Below, piece by piece: positions 8,480 to 17,648 of a stretch of 64,000 nucleotides of DNA. Source of the stretch: Actinoallomurus sp040655075 (GTDB taxonomy: Bacteria > Actinomycetota > Actinomycetes > Streptosporangiales > Streptosporangiaceae); NCBI RefSeq assembly GCF_040655075.1, contig NZ_JBFAJC010000045.1:1-64000 (forward strand), given 5' to 3'. Under the pieces are notes generated by a model, which saw nothing but the letters and a program-made list of their open reading frames with translations, was not told where the DNA came from and did not search any database. Within the stretch, counting starts at the first letter, position 1. The number at the start of each line of letters is the position of its first letter. The translations under genes were made by a program, and so were the position numbers.

Positions 8480-9415
8480 ATGAACAAACTGATCGTTTCG
8501 ACCGCCGCGTTCGGTGCCGTCCTGGCCACGGCCCTCCCCGCGCAGGCCGCGCAGCCCGTGGCCTGGCAGCGCGTCGGCACGGACATCACCGGCGGCGTGA
8601 GCGGCATGGCCCTCGTCGCGGGCGCGCCCGTCGGCCGCGACCGGGCGGATGTCGTCATCGTGCGCGACAACAAGGCGGACGGACAGAACCGGATCTCCAC
8701 CGTACGGCTCCGGCCCGGCAAGGCCCCGGCGGTCACCCCGTTGGCCTGGAAGGGGCCTCTCCCCAAGGACGTGGAGGCGATCGACGCCGTCCCGGGACGC
8801 AAGAACCACTACATCGCGCTGGCCAGTGAGGGCACGGCGTACCACGTCGCCATCGCCGGCGGCACGGCCACGGTCCAGGGCTCGCCCGTCTCCCTCCCCG
8901 ACCGGAAGAGCGGCGACAACTACGAGAGCTTCGCGCTGTACCGCAACACCGCCGGCAAGATCTTCGCCGTGTGGGCGACCCGCGGCAAGAACTCCGAGAA
9001 GGCCGTCGTCCGCACCGCTGCGGCGACCGTCGGTAAGACGAGCCTGCACATCGGCGCGACGGCCGACAAGGCCAAGTTCGCCGTGCCGTTCCCGAGCGCG
9101 AACGAGGTGCGGCACGTCAGCGACCTGAAGGTCCTGAGCGACGGCACCATCCTGGCGTCGTCGGCGCAGGACCCGAACGACGACAACGGCCCCTTCAGCT
9201 CGGCCGTCTACAACGCCGGAAAGCTGACCATCAAGGGAGGACGCACCCCCGTACTCCACCTGAAGAAGACGAGCAGCCTGAAGCCGCTGCGCAAGTTCAC
9301 CAAGAAGGACGACCGTAAGGTCGAGGGCATCGTCGCGCTGCCCGGCGGCCAGGCGATCTGGGGCACCGACGACGAGAACCTCGGCGGATCGGTGACGTTC
9401 GACCGTCTCCACTGA
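8480..9415 (+). CDS. Secreted protein of unknown function
   Basis: A 311-residue exported protein. ATG 8480 opens a signal peptide (MNKLIVSTAAFGAVLATALP, cleavage after AQA). The mature chain is Lys/Asp-rich and beta-rich, with repeated blocks such as VEAIDAVPG and VEGIVALPGG that look like blades of an extracellular beta-propeller of the esterase-like phytase or YncE type. I see no catalytic motif. There are no membrane helices beyond the signal. A GTG two codons upstream (8474) is an alternative start. It stands alone, with no operon partners. Confidence 0.75.
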   Translation: MNKLIVSTAAFGAVLATALPAQAAQPVAWQRVGTDITGGVSGMALVAGAPVGRDRADVVIVRDNKADGQNRISTVRLRPGKAPAVTPLAWKGPLPKDVEAIDAVPGRKNHYIALASEGTAYHVAIAGGTATVQGSPVSLPDRKSGDNYESFALYRNTAGKIFAVWATRGKNSEKAVVRTAAATVGKTSLHIGATADKAKFAVPFPSANEVRHVSDLKVLSDGTILASSAQDPNDDNGPFSSAVYNAGKLTIKGGRTPVLHLKKTSSLKPLRKFTKKDDRKVEGIVALPGGQAIWGTDDENLGGSVTFDRLH

Positions 9416-9494
9416 CGACCCACGGGGGCCCGGCCGCATCCGCCCGGCGCGGGGCGCCCACGGCCGGGCCCCGATGATCGATCGCGCCGCTACG

Positions 9495-9905
9495 ATGCCG
9501 GAAATGGACATCTTCGCCGAGGTCAAGCGTCTTAATCTGCCGCTCGGTCAGTACGTGGTATTCGGCAGTGGCCCGCTGATGGCGCACGGCATCCGCGACA
9601 CGACCGATGTCGACCTGTTCGTCACGCCGAGCCTGTACCAGACGCTCAAGGCCGACGGCTGGGCGGAGAAGGAACTCACCGGGCCGAACGGCGGGCTGTA
9701 CCTCGTCAGCGGCATCTACGAGGCGTACGACACGTGGCCCTGCGGAGACTACGACCCGACGCCCGAAGCGATCATCGCGGCAGCCGACTTGATTCAGGGC
9801 GTGCCCTTCACGCCGCTGGCCGAAGTGCTGAAATGGAAGCGGGCGTTCGGCCGGCCGAAGGACGCGGCCGATGTTGAGTTGATCGAGCACCACCTGCGAG
9901 CTTGA
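9495..9905 (+). CDS. Nucleotidyltransferase-fold protein
   Basis: A 136-residue soluble protein. VVFGSGPLMAHGIRDTTDVD is a nucleotidyltransferase-like signature: a GS loop followed by two carboxylates (DVD) on the next strand that would bind metal and nucleotide. The C-terminal FTPLAEVLKWKRAFGRPKD is the LDLLAMK-like region seen in AbiEii/MNT-type proteins. Such proteins may modify tRNA or proteins as toxins, but many are free-standing enzymes of unknown role. No HEPN or AbiEi partner is adjacent. ATG 9504 or the earlier 9474 are alternative starts. A strong hairpin follows. Confidence 0.65.
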   Translation: MPEMDIFAEVKRLNLPLGQYVVFGSGPLMAHGIRDTTDVDLFVTPSLYQTLKADGWAEKELTGPNGGLYLVSGIYEAYDTWPCGDYDPTPEAIIAAADLIQGVPFTPLAEVLKWKRAFGRPKDAADVELIEHHLRA

Positions 9906-9933
9906 ACCGCTCCACACGGGTACCCCGTACGGG

Positions 9934-9964
9934 CCAGGCCTTCTGGCGACGCCGGAAGGCCTGG
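9934..9964 (+). terminator. Perfect 10-bp stem hairpin
   Basis: CCAGGCCTTC (9934-9943) and GAAGGCCTGG (9955-9964) are exact reverse complements around an 11-nt loop. It starts 29 bp after the stop of the nucleotidyltransferase-like gene and has no T-run. Confidence 0.65.
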
Positions 9965-10113
9965 TGCGGTGGATCAGCGGAAGGCGTCGGCGTGGGCCCG
10001 CGCCGGTCGCGCCGGTAACCAAGATCATTTCGACCTCCGATGGATCGGTCGCCGTCGACAAGATCATCCACATGAGATCACGCCGCGTGCCGCCGTGCGC
10101 CAAGATGTGCACC

Positions 10114-11004
10114 ATGGCGCCCGACACCTATTACCTGCAGGCCGCACGCCGGATGTGGCAGCAGTTCGAGCCGATTCACGCACTGGTCTACTACGCACCC
10201 GAAGTGTTCGAGGAGCTCGCGACCCTCGGGTACGACGTGGCGACCCGATGGCCGACCTACTTCCCGCTGCGTGCGGCGCCCCTGGGCGCGCCCGGCCCGG
10301 AGCGGGTGGCCTCGGCGTTCTACAGCTTCAGTCCGCAGATGGTGGCCGAGCACGTCGCGCCCGCGTGGACCATCGCGAGCTCCGAGCAGGTGCTCGCCGC
10401 CAGGCTGCGCGGGGTCGACCGGCTGTTCCGCGGGCTGATGGGCGATCAGATCGACACGGCAGAGTTCGCGGAGGCCGCCGGGCTCGTGCGCAGGGTCGCC
10501 GAGGCCGCCGACACCGCCGGCCGGCCCTTGGCCGCGGGCAACGCCGACCTGCGCTGGCCCGACGAGCCGCACCTGGTGCTGTGGCAGGCGATCACCATCA
10601 TCCGCGAACAGCGCGGCGACGGTCATGTCGCCGCCCTGCTGACGGGCGGCTTGGACCCGTGCGAGGCCCTGGTCTCGTTCGCCGCCATCGGCGCCGCCCC
10701 GGTCGAGACCTTCGGCGGCCGCCAGTGGACCCCCGAGCAGTGGGACGCGGCCGCGGACCGGCTGCGGTCGCGCGGCTGGATCGACGCCGACGGCAAGGCC
10801 ACCGACCTCGGCCTCGAAGGCCGCGACCAGGTCGAACGGCTCACCGACCGGCTCGCCGCCGGAGCCTGGACGGCGCTGAGCGAGGCCGAGATGGACCGGC
10901 TCGTCGAACTGAACAACCCCATCCTCACCGCCGCGCTCCTGTCCGGTCTCCTGCCCGGCACCAACACGCTCGGCATCGCCACCGTCCAGCCCCCCAAGTG
11001 GTGA
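10114..11004 (+). CDS. SCO6745-family winged-helix protein
   Basis: A 296-residue protein. The sequence pattern (FEPIHALVYYAPE near the start, RAAPLGA, AEHVAPAW, HLVLWQAITIIREQRGDGHVA, and the C-terminal ALS.AEM region) is that of the actinobacterial SCO6745 family, which has a helix-turn-helix-like C-terminal part. Family members are thought to be regulators but the function is unproven. ATG 10114 is chosen because it opens the conserved region; the frame stays open upstream with a Cys/Arg-rich segment that does not look native. It follows the hairpin at 9934-9964, so it is probably transcribed alone. Confidence 0.8.
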   Translation: MAPDTYYLQAARRMWQQFEPIHALVYYAPEVFEELATLGYDVATRWPTYFPLRAAPLGAPGPERVASAFYSFSPQMVAEHVAPAWTIASSEQVLAARLRGVDRLFRGLMGDQIDTAEFAEAAGLVRRVAEAADTAGRPLAAGNADLRWPDEPHLVLWQAITIIREQRGDGHVAALLTGGLDPCEALVSFAAIGAAPVETFGGRQWTPEQWDAAADRLRSRGWIDADGKATDLGLEGRDQVERLTDRLAAGAWTALSEAEMDRLVELNNPILTAALLSGLLPGTNTLGIATVQPPKW

Positions 11005-11073
11005 CCAGGCGCCGCCCCGCCTCGGGTCGGCTACTGGCTCGCACCGTCGACGGCGAGTCCTCACGCGTGGTCG

Positions 11074-11589
11074 TCAGCTCGTCTCTTGGGCGGTCACGTT
11101 CGAGTGAGGGTGGCAGTCGAGCGAGGTCATCACTCGGTCCATGTGCTGATGTAGTTCCTCGTGCTGCTGCTTCAACGTGGCGAACTCCACCATGAGGGTC
11201 TCCAGCAGTTCCCTGGAGCGGCAGTCGGCGTCGTAGTCGTGCTGGGCGAGTTCGCTGGCGACCTGATCGCTACGCTTGGCGGCGATCAGCAGGATCGCGC
11301 CCTGGAGTGCGGCCAGGCAGCTCAGCACCAGGTTGAGCAGGATGAAGGGGTACTTGTCAAAGCCGGTGTTGTTGTTCGCGGCCATCCAGATACCGAGGAA
11401 GATCAGCGCGGCGAAGACGAAGAACCACGAGCCCATGCTGTTGCGCATCTTGTCGGCGGCGCGTTCACCGAGGGACAGGCCATCACCGCTGCGCACGCCC
11501 GGGTGCCGGTGCCAACCGTGGAAGCTGATGTGATGCTTCTCGTCCGTAGGTGCGGGCGAAGTGCTGGGATCCTCGCGTGTTGTCGTCAT
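11074..11589 (-). CDS. DUF1003 family membrane protein
   Basis: A 171-residue protein with a soluble N-terminus, the RAADKMRNSMGSW motif, two transmembrane helices (about 53-72 and 82-103) joined by a short FDKYPF loop, and a C-terminal coiled-coil-like helix (AAKRSDQVASEL then LKQQHEELHQHMDRV). That matches DUF1003 membrane proteins. The role is unknown. A membrane protein gene on the same strand lies upstream (11766-12875), but about 180 bp separate them. Confidence 0.88.
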   Translation of the reverse strand: MTTTREDPSTSPAPTDEKHHISFHGWHRHPGVRSGDGLSLGERAADKMRNSMGSWFFVFAALIFLGIWMAANNNTGFDKYPFILLNLVLSCLAALQGAILLIAAKRSDQVASELAQHDYDADCRSRELLETLMVEFATLKQQHEELHQHMDRVMTSLDCHPHSNVTAQETS

Positions 11590-11765
11590 ACCGCAGCAGA
11601 GTGGCCCCAGATGCCCGGATTCGCTACCAATATGACCGAACCTTAACTTTCCGCACGATCATCACGGGGACCGAAACGAGCACCCTGCCGTTCTACGCGG
11701 CTTGCCGAACGCGTCATGGCTCAATGGGTCCAGCGCCTTCACCGCCACACTGCCAATGGTTCCGG

Positions 11766-12875
11766 TCAGGCCATCGTTGGTTCCGTTGTCGTCATGTCGT
11801 CTTTATCGTCGGAGCCGAGGAGTTCGTCGCGGTGGATGCGATGGCTGTGGCGTTCGATATAGATGAGCGCGAGCATATCCGTTAGAATGGCGGCGGTTGC
11901 GCGGAACTGGTTGTAATAGAAATCGGCGATGTCGACCGTTGCCAGCGACAAGATCAACGCTGCCAAAGCGACCTTCCGGCCGTAAGAGTGACCACGGAAG
12001 GTTCGATACAGGCCGACCAGGACGACGAGATTCAGAGCAACGCCTATCATCCCAGCCCACGTCCAGCCGAAGGGCTGGAAAGGCCCGCCACGAGTGACCT
12101 TGGCCACCCATTGGACAATCGTGTGAGACTGGGCGGTCGGCAGTACCTTCACCAGCAGGGTCACGCCGCCTGACAGCACACCATGCAGCGTCCTGATCAG
12201 CAGCATTATCACGACGGCCCATGCACACCACCGCGACCGCAGGAAACGCCCGATGACCCGGCCGGTCGCTTCGAGCGCCATCTCAAGCGGATTCTTGTGT
12301 GACTTGACTCCGTGGGCTTCTCCATAGTCGCGCATCGCCTGGGCGAGTCGTGCGACCACCTCGTCGTTGTGCTCGCATAGCCCGTGCAGCGTCTCGCGAA
12401 CCATCTTCGTCTCACGCGAGACCAGCCGATCCCGCACCATGTCGGGAAGCACTTCCAGAGCGTGAGCCAAACGGATCGCGGCGCGACGCTTGGTGGCGTC
12501 GTCCTCGTGCCGGAAAATGAACAGGATGATCGCGCAGAACAGAAAGACGATATAGATGATCGCCGCAGCGGGCTTGTAAAAGTAGTCATTCGACTTAGTG
12601 ATGAACTTGCCGACCTCGTCGAGGAAAAGGCCCCATCCGAGGCCGATCAGCAGCGCGGCGACGCGGGTTGTACGTACTGACGTCGTGAGCACCAGCAGCA
12701 ACGCCGCGATGAACAGTGCGACACCACCCCATAGCAGGTGCGCGATGTGCAACGTCTTGCCGCCGACCTGCGGATAACCGGTAATCCAGAGGTATCCACG
12801 TAGCCCGACCACCGTCAACGCGAAGGCGACGATGATGAGAGTTAGGTTCTCGGCCGCGTTAAATCGCAGGCGCAT
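11766..12875 (-). CDS. Polytopic membrane protein of unknown function
   Basis: A 369-residue integral membrane protein with about eight hydrophobic helices, four before and four after a soluble segment of about 90 residues (130-220). Conserved-looking features include GLGWGLFLDEVGKFIT and NDYFYKPAAA in the first half and DIADFYYNQ near the end, so acidic residues sit inside the membrane. An AGGAG-like site (CCGGAG) lies 7 nt before the ATG. Codon use is less GC-rich than in neighbours. I do not recognise a named family; a transporter or sensor is possible. Confidence 0.8.
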   Translation of the reverse strand: MRLRFNAAENLTLIIVAFALTVVGLRGYLWITGYPQVGGKTLHIAHLLWGGVALFIAALLLVLTTSVRTTRVAALLIGLGWGLFLDEVGKFITKSNDYFYKPAAAIIYIVFLFCAIILFIFRHEDDATKRRAAIRLAHALEVLPDMVRDRLVSRETKMVRETLHGLCEHNDEVVARLAQAMRDYGEAHGVKSHKNPLEMALEATGRVIGRFLRSRWCAWAVVIMLLIRTLHGVLSGGVTLLVKVLPTAQSHTIVQWVAKVTRGGPFQPFGWTWAGMIGVALNLVVLVGLYRTFRGHSYGRKVALAALILSLATVDIADFYYNQFRATAAILTDMLALIYIERHSHRIHRDELLGSDDKDDMTTTEPTMA

Positions 12876-13163
12876 GAATCACTCCGGATCTCAATGGGGA
12901 CACCATTCGCCGCTCGATGCGCTCACTTTCGACGCGCCACCAGAGAAGACGCCGAGCACGACTCACGACACTCATGAGTGGCCAGATTCTGTCACGGCAG
13001 CGATGCAAACGCAAAACATTTCATGCCGTCCCGAAGCATTCGTCAGATTTAGGAGATTTTTACCGAATCTATCGTTCTATTTACAGAGGTACCACTAAGT
13101 TCGGTCGTCACTCTGCCGCGAAGGTCGGCAGGACGGCTCCCACGATCCCGAAGGACGTACTCG

Positions 13164-13787
13164 ATGAGCGATGTCTCCAATCTGCTCGGTGTCGCCCAAC
13201 AATTGCTCGGACAACAGCAGCAGGCCGGCCACGGGCCGAACCACGACGGCTTCCTGCAGGATCTCGCCCAGCGCCTGGGCAACGGCCATACGCCGATCCA
13301 GGGAGGGGTCACCTATCAGGTCGACGAGAAATTCTTCTCGCCGACCCATGACTTCTGGATCAAGGATGCACAAGGCCAGAAAATCTTCCAGGTCGACGAC
13401 AAGCTGTTCAGCCTCAACGGCGCCATCGCACTCAAGGACGCGTCCGGGCGGGAGTGCTACAGCGTCACCGAGAAGATCCTCACGATGCGCGATGTCCGGT
13501 TCATTCAGCGCGGAGGAGAACGCATTGCGCAAGTGCATAAGGCACTGTTCTCGCCGCTGGTCTACAAGTTCACCGTCACCTTCAACAACGGTGCGGAGCT
13601 GCACGTCGCCGGAAACATCACCGACCACCAGTACGCCATCACCTACGGCCAGCAGGAGGTCGCGCACATTTCCCGGCAGTGGTCGCTGTTCAGTGAGCAC
13701 TACGGCGTGACGATCATCCCCGGCCAAGACGACGCACTCCTGCTGACCATCTCGGCCTGCGTGGAAGCGATGGTCCTCGACGACTGA
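13164..13787 (+). CDS. LURP-one-related (tubby/scramblase-like) protein
   Basis: A 207-residue soluble protein. After a Gln-rich N-terminus (LGVAQQLLGQQQQ), residues 45-205 show the LURP-one pattern: YQVDEKFFSPTHDFWIKD, IFQVDDKLFSLNGAIALKD, and repeated F/Y strands giving a closed 12-stranded barrel related to tubby and phospholipid scramblases. In bacteria the role is unclear; lipid or DNA binding has been suggested for the fold. GAAGGA lies upstream of the ATG. A perfect hairpin follows, so it is a single-gene unit. Confidence 0.85.
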   Translation: MSDVSNLLGVAQQLLGQQQQAGHGPNHDGFLQDLAQRLGNGHTPIQGGVTYQVDEKFFSPTHDFWIKDAQGQKIFQVDDKLFSLNGAIALKDASGRECYSVTEKILTMRDVRFIQRGGERIAQVHKALFSPLVYKFTVTFNNGAELHVAGNITDHQYAITYGQQEVAHISRQWSLFSEHYGVTIIPGQDDALLLTISACVEAMVLDD

Positions 13788-13794
13788 CATCCTT

Positions 13795-13831
13795 CGCCCG
13801 GGACAGATCGGTCCCGCACCTGTCCCGGGCG
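13795..13831 (+). terminator. Perfect 12-bp stem hairpin after the LURP-one-like gene
   Basis: CGCCCGGGACAG (13795-13806) pairs exactly with CTGTCCCGGGCG (13820-13831). It begins 7 bp after the stop codon. There is no T-run. An alternative nested pairing (GGGAC with GTCCC) exists inside. Confidence 0.7.
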
Positions 13832-13867
13832 AGGTCCCATCGATGGTCTGGCCGCCACGAAGCGAAT

Positions 13868-13966
13868 TCACTCAGTCTGGCTGACCGTACGCTTGGGCCG
13901 GCATTCCTCCATGTGCTCCACGATGTGGCGGATGGCCAGGTCCTGGGCCTTCAGGTGGACCTGCAT
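13868..13966 (-). pseudogene. Small helical fragment, probable gene remnant
   Basis: The minus strand encodes 32 residues beginning MQVHLKAQDLAIRHIVEHME and ending in a stop. It reads like the C-terminal helix of a larger soluble protein. A stop codon lies three codons upstream of the Met and nothing recognisable continues. I treat it as debris; a tiny real gene cannot be excluded. Confidence 0.25.
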
Positions 13967-14110
13967 GGTGGGTCAGGCGAAGGAGCGCAGCGTCTGGATG
14001 AACGCGTCCGAGGCTACGATGACCTCCCCCAAGTGGTGATCAGGGCCGAGTAGAGCGGCCCGGATCCCGCGGCGTGAACCGGGGCCGCCCCGTCGGCCAA
14101 GGAGAGGTGA

Positions 14111-14533
14111 CCCAACTGGTGCCCGCAACGGGCCCTGACGAACGGACACCCCTTCCGGGCGCTGCTGCCGACCGCCTACATGCTCGCCGTTCTCGGGCGG
14201 CCGGACGAGGCGCTGCTCGCCATGGAGGCGAGCGCGGATCTGTACCGCGAACTCGTCACGGCGGACGAGTCATTCGAGACGGAGGCGGCGAGGGCCGCAC
14301 GTGCCCTCGCGGCAGCCCGAAGGATGAGCCCGGCGGACTATGGCGTGATGATGGCCGGGCTGCGCCCTGAACTGGAGGACGAGATCGGGCCGATCGGCGA
14401 CCTGCCCGACGCAATGGTGGCTCCCGACACGTCGTCCCGCTCCCCCGCGCGGCCGATGAAGCGCGTCCAGCCCAAGAGGCAGTCGCGCCGACAGCGACGC
14501 CGACGTAAGCCCGGAGACACTCAGCCGGAGTGA
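14111..14533 (+). pseudogene. C-terminal fragment of a TPR-like protein
   Basis: The frame is open from just after a stop (14108-14110), but its first Met is at 14180. The section AYMLAVLGRPDEALLAMEAS, then ADLYRELV, reads as the last helix pairs of a tetratricopeptide-repeat protein. An Arg/Lys-rich tail (QPKRQSRRQRRRRK) follows. The N-terminal repeats that such proteins need are absent, so this is a truncated gene. Its last 13 bp overlap the end of the convergent His-rich gene. Full-length TPR proteins with similar helices are encoded nearby at 14887-16347. Confidence 0.5.
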
Positions 14534-14754
14534 GCGATGAGCAATCCCACGGCTAGCGCGGCCAGAATGACGACAAAGATGACGACGCCGCGCACATCGC
14601 TTCGTTTCCCGCCGCTGACACTGACGAAGGGAACGCCTGGATCGCCGCTGCCGTTGGCGCCGTGGTGGTGATGATGGCCGCCGAACCCGCTGTGGTGGTG
14701 GCCACCGAACCCGCCGTGATGGCCTCCGCCGTACCCGCCGCCGTCGTGTGACAT
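14521..14754 (-). CDS. Gly/His-rich small membrane protein
   Basis: A 77-residue protein. Residues 1-38 are Gly/His repeats (for example GGHHGGFGGHHHSGFGGHHH), which could bind metal ions or simply be disordered. Residues 55-74 form one membrane helix (GVVIFVVILAALAVGLLIAH) close to the C-terminus. AGGAAGGAGA precedes the start; a second ATG 5 nt upstream in another frame gives an uninteresting peptide, and the chosen ATG has the better spacing. The function is unknown. The repeats are low-complexity, so homology will be hard to judge. Confidence 0.65.
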   Translation of the reverse strand: MSHDGGGYGGGHHGGFGGHHHSGFGGHHHHHGANGSGDPGVPFVSVSGGKRSDVRGVVIFVVILAALAVGLLIAHSG

Positions 14755-14886
14755 CGCATGGTCTCCTTCCTTTTCTGGTTGGACGCCGCGATGATCGACA
14801 GAGTTCCCCGTCCAGACCCGATGAATCGCGCCACCGGGCGGTATGGAGCACATCGCACCGCCCCGGTGGGAAGACGGCTTGAGAGA

Positions 14887-16347
14887 TCACACCCTCGGGT
14901 CGGCTCGGCTCATCGCGTCCCACGGGGCGTGGTTCCACGGGCTTTTCGCATTCGAGGGATCGAGCAGCCGGCCGACCGCCTCGACCGTACGGCGATGGGG
15001 CGTCGGCCAGTTCTCGTCTTCGGTCCCGCGCAGCCCGTCCATCCACATTCGGCGGCCGGTCAGGAAGTCGTCGGCGAACTCGCGCCACGACCGGTACGCC
15101 GACGCGGTCTGCGCCACGATTCGTTGCAGCAGGTGCCACGCGGTCGGCTCGTCGATGAATCCGGCGGCGACCCCGTACCGCACGTTGTTGGCGTAGCGTG
15201 CGATGTCCCAGGCCAGCGGCTCATGTCCGAGCCGGGGCGCAAAGGATGTGCGGTGTCCGGAGGTCGCAAGCCACTCCAGGTTGGACAGCAGTTCCTCGCG
15301 CGACGACACGTCCCAGCTGTCGTCCAGCATGCGGCGGGCGCGCCTCGGGCTGAGCCAGCCGAGGGGGTACAGCGAGGTGTGCGTACCGCCGAACGTACGC
15401 TCGACGAGGATGGCGGACAGCGACACCAGCCAGAGCTGATGCAGGGACAACGGCCTGCGGTGCCACCACGCGGGCGACGGGTCGGTGAAATTCTCCCGTA
15501 GCCCCTGGGCCATCGGATCGTCCGGGCCCAGTGCACGTTCGCAGTCCGCGAGGACCTGCTGGTACATCGCGAGGGCGTTGGTCAGGTCGCCGGCGCCGTC
15601 GTACGCCTCGGCCAGCTCGCGGCGGACCAGGAGGGTGTCGGGGTGATCCGGGCCGAGCGTCCGCGCACGGTAAGCGGCGACCTCGTTGAAAAGGGGAATG
15701 GCCGCCGCGGCCCGGCCCTCGCCCACGTAGCCGATCGCGACATTGCGGCGGGCGACGAAGGTCTCCGGATGGTCGCGGCCGTACGCCCGTTCGCGGTCGG
15801 CGAGGTTCCGCTCATGCATGGCGCGGGCGTCCTCGTACCGCTCGGCGTCCTCGTAACCGACGGCAAGGTGGTTGTGGGCCTTGAGGATCTCCGGGTCGCC
15901 CGGGGGTCGGGTCCGCTCCACGGCGGCGACGATCGCCTCGTACTCGGTGACGGCGTCGTCGAAACGCTCCAGATCCTCGTAGGCCTCGGCGATCCGGCGG
16001 CGGGTGAAGATGGCGTCCTCGTGGCCGGGGCCGCTCATACGCTCGTGGGTGGCGAGGTTCCCTCGCAGCAGCGGGATCGCCTCCTCGGGCCGCCCGACGG
16101 CGCGAAGGATGATGGCGAGGTTCTCCCGGGTCTGCAACGTGTCGGGATGGTCGGCCCCGAGGACGCGTACGCGACCGGCGAGCGTCTGCTGCAGCAGTGG
16201 CCGTGCCTCCTCGCTGCGGCCGGCCTTGTGGAGCCGGACCGCGAGGATGTTCCGTGCCTCCAGGGTGGCCGGATGGTCCGGGCCAAGGGATTTCTCCGTT
16301 TTGGCAACCGTCCGCTGCTGTTCCCGGACGGTGTCGCTCGACGACAT
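14887..16347 (-). CDS. TPR protein with C-terminal DUF1266 domain
   Basis: A 486-residue cytosolic protein. Residues 10-280 carry about six long TPR units of the kinesin-light-chain type (signature LGPDHPxTLxxR, for example LGADHPDTLQTRENLA). Residues 310-460 match DUF1266: LGWLSPRRARRMLDDSWDV, then AWDIARYANNVRYGVAAGFI and the W.EFADDFLTGR motif. DUF1266 proteins are found in bacteria as single domains of unknown function, so the TPR fusion suggests a protein-binding partner. The start ATG 16347 is followed directly by the first repeat. It forms a minus-strand pair with the membrane protein at 16390-17442. Confidence 0.88.
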   Translation of the reverse strand: MSSSDTVREQQRTVAKTEKSLGPDHPATLEARNILAVRLHKAGRSEEARPLLQQTLAGRVRVLGADHPDTLQTRENLAIILRAVGRPEEAIPLLRGNLATHERMSGPGHEDAIFTRRRIAEAYEDLERFDDAVTEYEAIVAAVERTRPPGDPEILKAHNHLAVGYEDAERYEDARAMHERNLADRERAYGRDHPETFVARRNVAIGYVGEGRAAAAIPLFNEVAAYRARTLGPDHPDTLLVRRELAEAYDGAGDLTNALAMYQQVLADCERALGPDDPMAQGLRENFTDPSPAWWHRRPLSLHQLWLVSLSAILVERTFGGTHTSLYPLGWLSPRRARRMLDDSWDVSSREELLSNLEWLATSGHRTSFAPRLGHEPLAWDIARYANNVRYGVAAGFIDEPTAWHLLQRIVAQTASAYRSWREFADDFLTGRRMWMDGLRGTEDENWPTPHRRTVEAVGRLLDPSNAKSPWNHAPWDAMSRADPRV

Positions 16348-16389
16348 GTTCCCCCTTTGATCACTACCGAATTCTGGGCACCCCTGGTG

Positions 16390-17442
16390 TCAGCTCCGCG
16401 GCCGGGCGAGGTCGTCCAGGCGGCACAGGTGCAGAGTCGTCCCCGGCTCGGCCGGGAACGAGTGGTCGAGCTGCCACCCCTGTTCGGCAGCGACCCGGAG
16501 CACGGCCTGGGCACCGACGCCCCGGAAGTGCCAGGTGCTGACGCTGACCCGGCGCAGGATCCGGCCCGCCTCGTCGGCCTGGTAGTTCTTGCGCGGGTCC
16601 CGCGCCAACTCGGCCTTGAACCGCTCAGGGAGGTACTTCCGCAGGTGCGTGAGGTAGGCGTCGGGGTTGCGGCGCAGTTCCAGGGCGCGCAGCCGCGGCA
16701 TGAAGACCCAGGTGAGCAGCGGCATCGCCACCCGGAAGGACAGCGGGCCCCACGGCGTGCCGGGTGCGGGCGGCGGCCCGTAGGGGTGCGGGAGTCCGAC
16801 CTGCACCGGGGGCGGCATGAGACGGAAGAAGCACAGCCTGTCCGCCGGCTTGGAGCTCGCCCAGTCCACCGACCAGCCCCGTAGGCGGGCCAGGTGCTCG
16901 ACCTGGGCCGGGCTCAGGCCACGGTAGTAGCGGACGGGCAGGTCCGTGGTGGCCCGTCGGACACCGCTCGGCGGCAGCGTGGCCACGTTCCAGCCGCTGT
17001 TCTTCTCACCGCGGGAGAAACGCTCCTTCAGCAACGCGTCGGTGAACGGCGCCCAGTCGGCGGCGCGACCGCTCCACTCGACGCGGAAGCGCCGCCAGGA
17101 GATCGCGGCCTGCGCGAAGCCGAACGCGGCCCCCGGCGGGCCGATATTGGCGTTGGAGGCGCTGTCGGCCCAGATCGCCAGGACGGTCAGGCCGACGGCT
17201 ATCAGCACCCACAGCGGAATGTAGATGAACTGCAGTACGAACTGTGTCACCAATCCGACCCGCGAGCGACGCGGCGCCGGCCCGAGGTCGCGAACGGACC
17301 CCGGCTGAACGGATGGGCCGGGCATCGACGGCTGGTACCTGTAGTCCGGCGGACCGGACCCGCCCTCGCCTCGGCGAAGTGCTCGGTTTCTGGGGTCGAC
17401 GGGGCCACCGTAGCCGCCGGGACCTTCAGGGGGAATGGTCAT
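16390..17442 (-). CDS. Membrane-anchored protein of unknown function
   Basis: A 350-residue protein with a Gly/Pro-rich N-terminal tail (MTIPPEGPGGYGGP), one or two membrane helices at about 68-105 (VLQFIYIPLWVLIAVGLTVL then the FGFAQAAIS region) and a 240-residue cytosolic part with many Trp/Arg residues. GGAGACCT precedes the ATG at 17442 closely. I recognise no domain. It is upstream of, and 42 bp from, the TPR-DUF1266 gene on the same strand, so the two may be co-transcribed. A longer version starting at 17511 would include a poor, Arg-rich extension. Confidence 0.75.
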   Translation of the reverse strand: MTIPPEGPGGYGGPVDPRNRALRRGEGGSGPPDYRYQPSMPGPSVQPGSVRDLGPAPRRSRVGLVTQFVLQFIYIPLWVLIAVGLTVLAIWADSASNANIGPPGAAFGFAQAAISWRRFRVEWSGRAADWAPFTDALLKERFSRGEKNSGWNVATLPPSGVRRATTDLPVRYYRGLSPAQVEHLARLRGWSVDWASSKPADRLCFFRLMPPPVQVGLPHPYGPPPAPGTPWGPLSFRVAMPLLTWVFMPRLRALELRRNPDAYLTHLRKYLPERFKAELARDPRKNYQADEAGRILRRVSVSTWHFRGVGAQAVLRVAAEQGWQLDHSFPAEPGTTLHLCRLDDLARPRS

Positions 17443-17648
17443 AGGTCTCCTCACCGAATGGCGCATTCGCGGTGCGGTACGGTGACACGGCGGCGGAACG
17501 AGGCGCGGCACGTTTCAGATGCCCGAACGGAGCCTAGTCCTCGGTGGCGTCACGAGCGATTCGGGGTCGGCGCCGGCGGAGAGAGCCTTCCGGACCGCGG
17601 ACCCGAAAAGGTCCGTCCCGGAAGGGACAGGGCGCAGGGAGAACCACC

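Noticed and set aside
7784..9526. 580-residue minus-strand frame
   Set aside because: It is antisense of the NmrA-like and secreted-protein genes, and consists of repetitive Arg/Gly/Val text.
9969..11195. 408-residue plus-strand frame
   Set aside because: A shifted frame of the SCO6745-type gene with Arg/Pro-rich residues and no pattern.
14521..14853. Longer start for the Gly/His-rich protein
   Set aside because: The extension starts in unrelated text before a clear ribosome site; ATG 14754 fits better.
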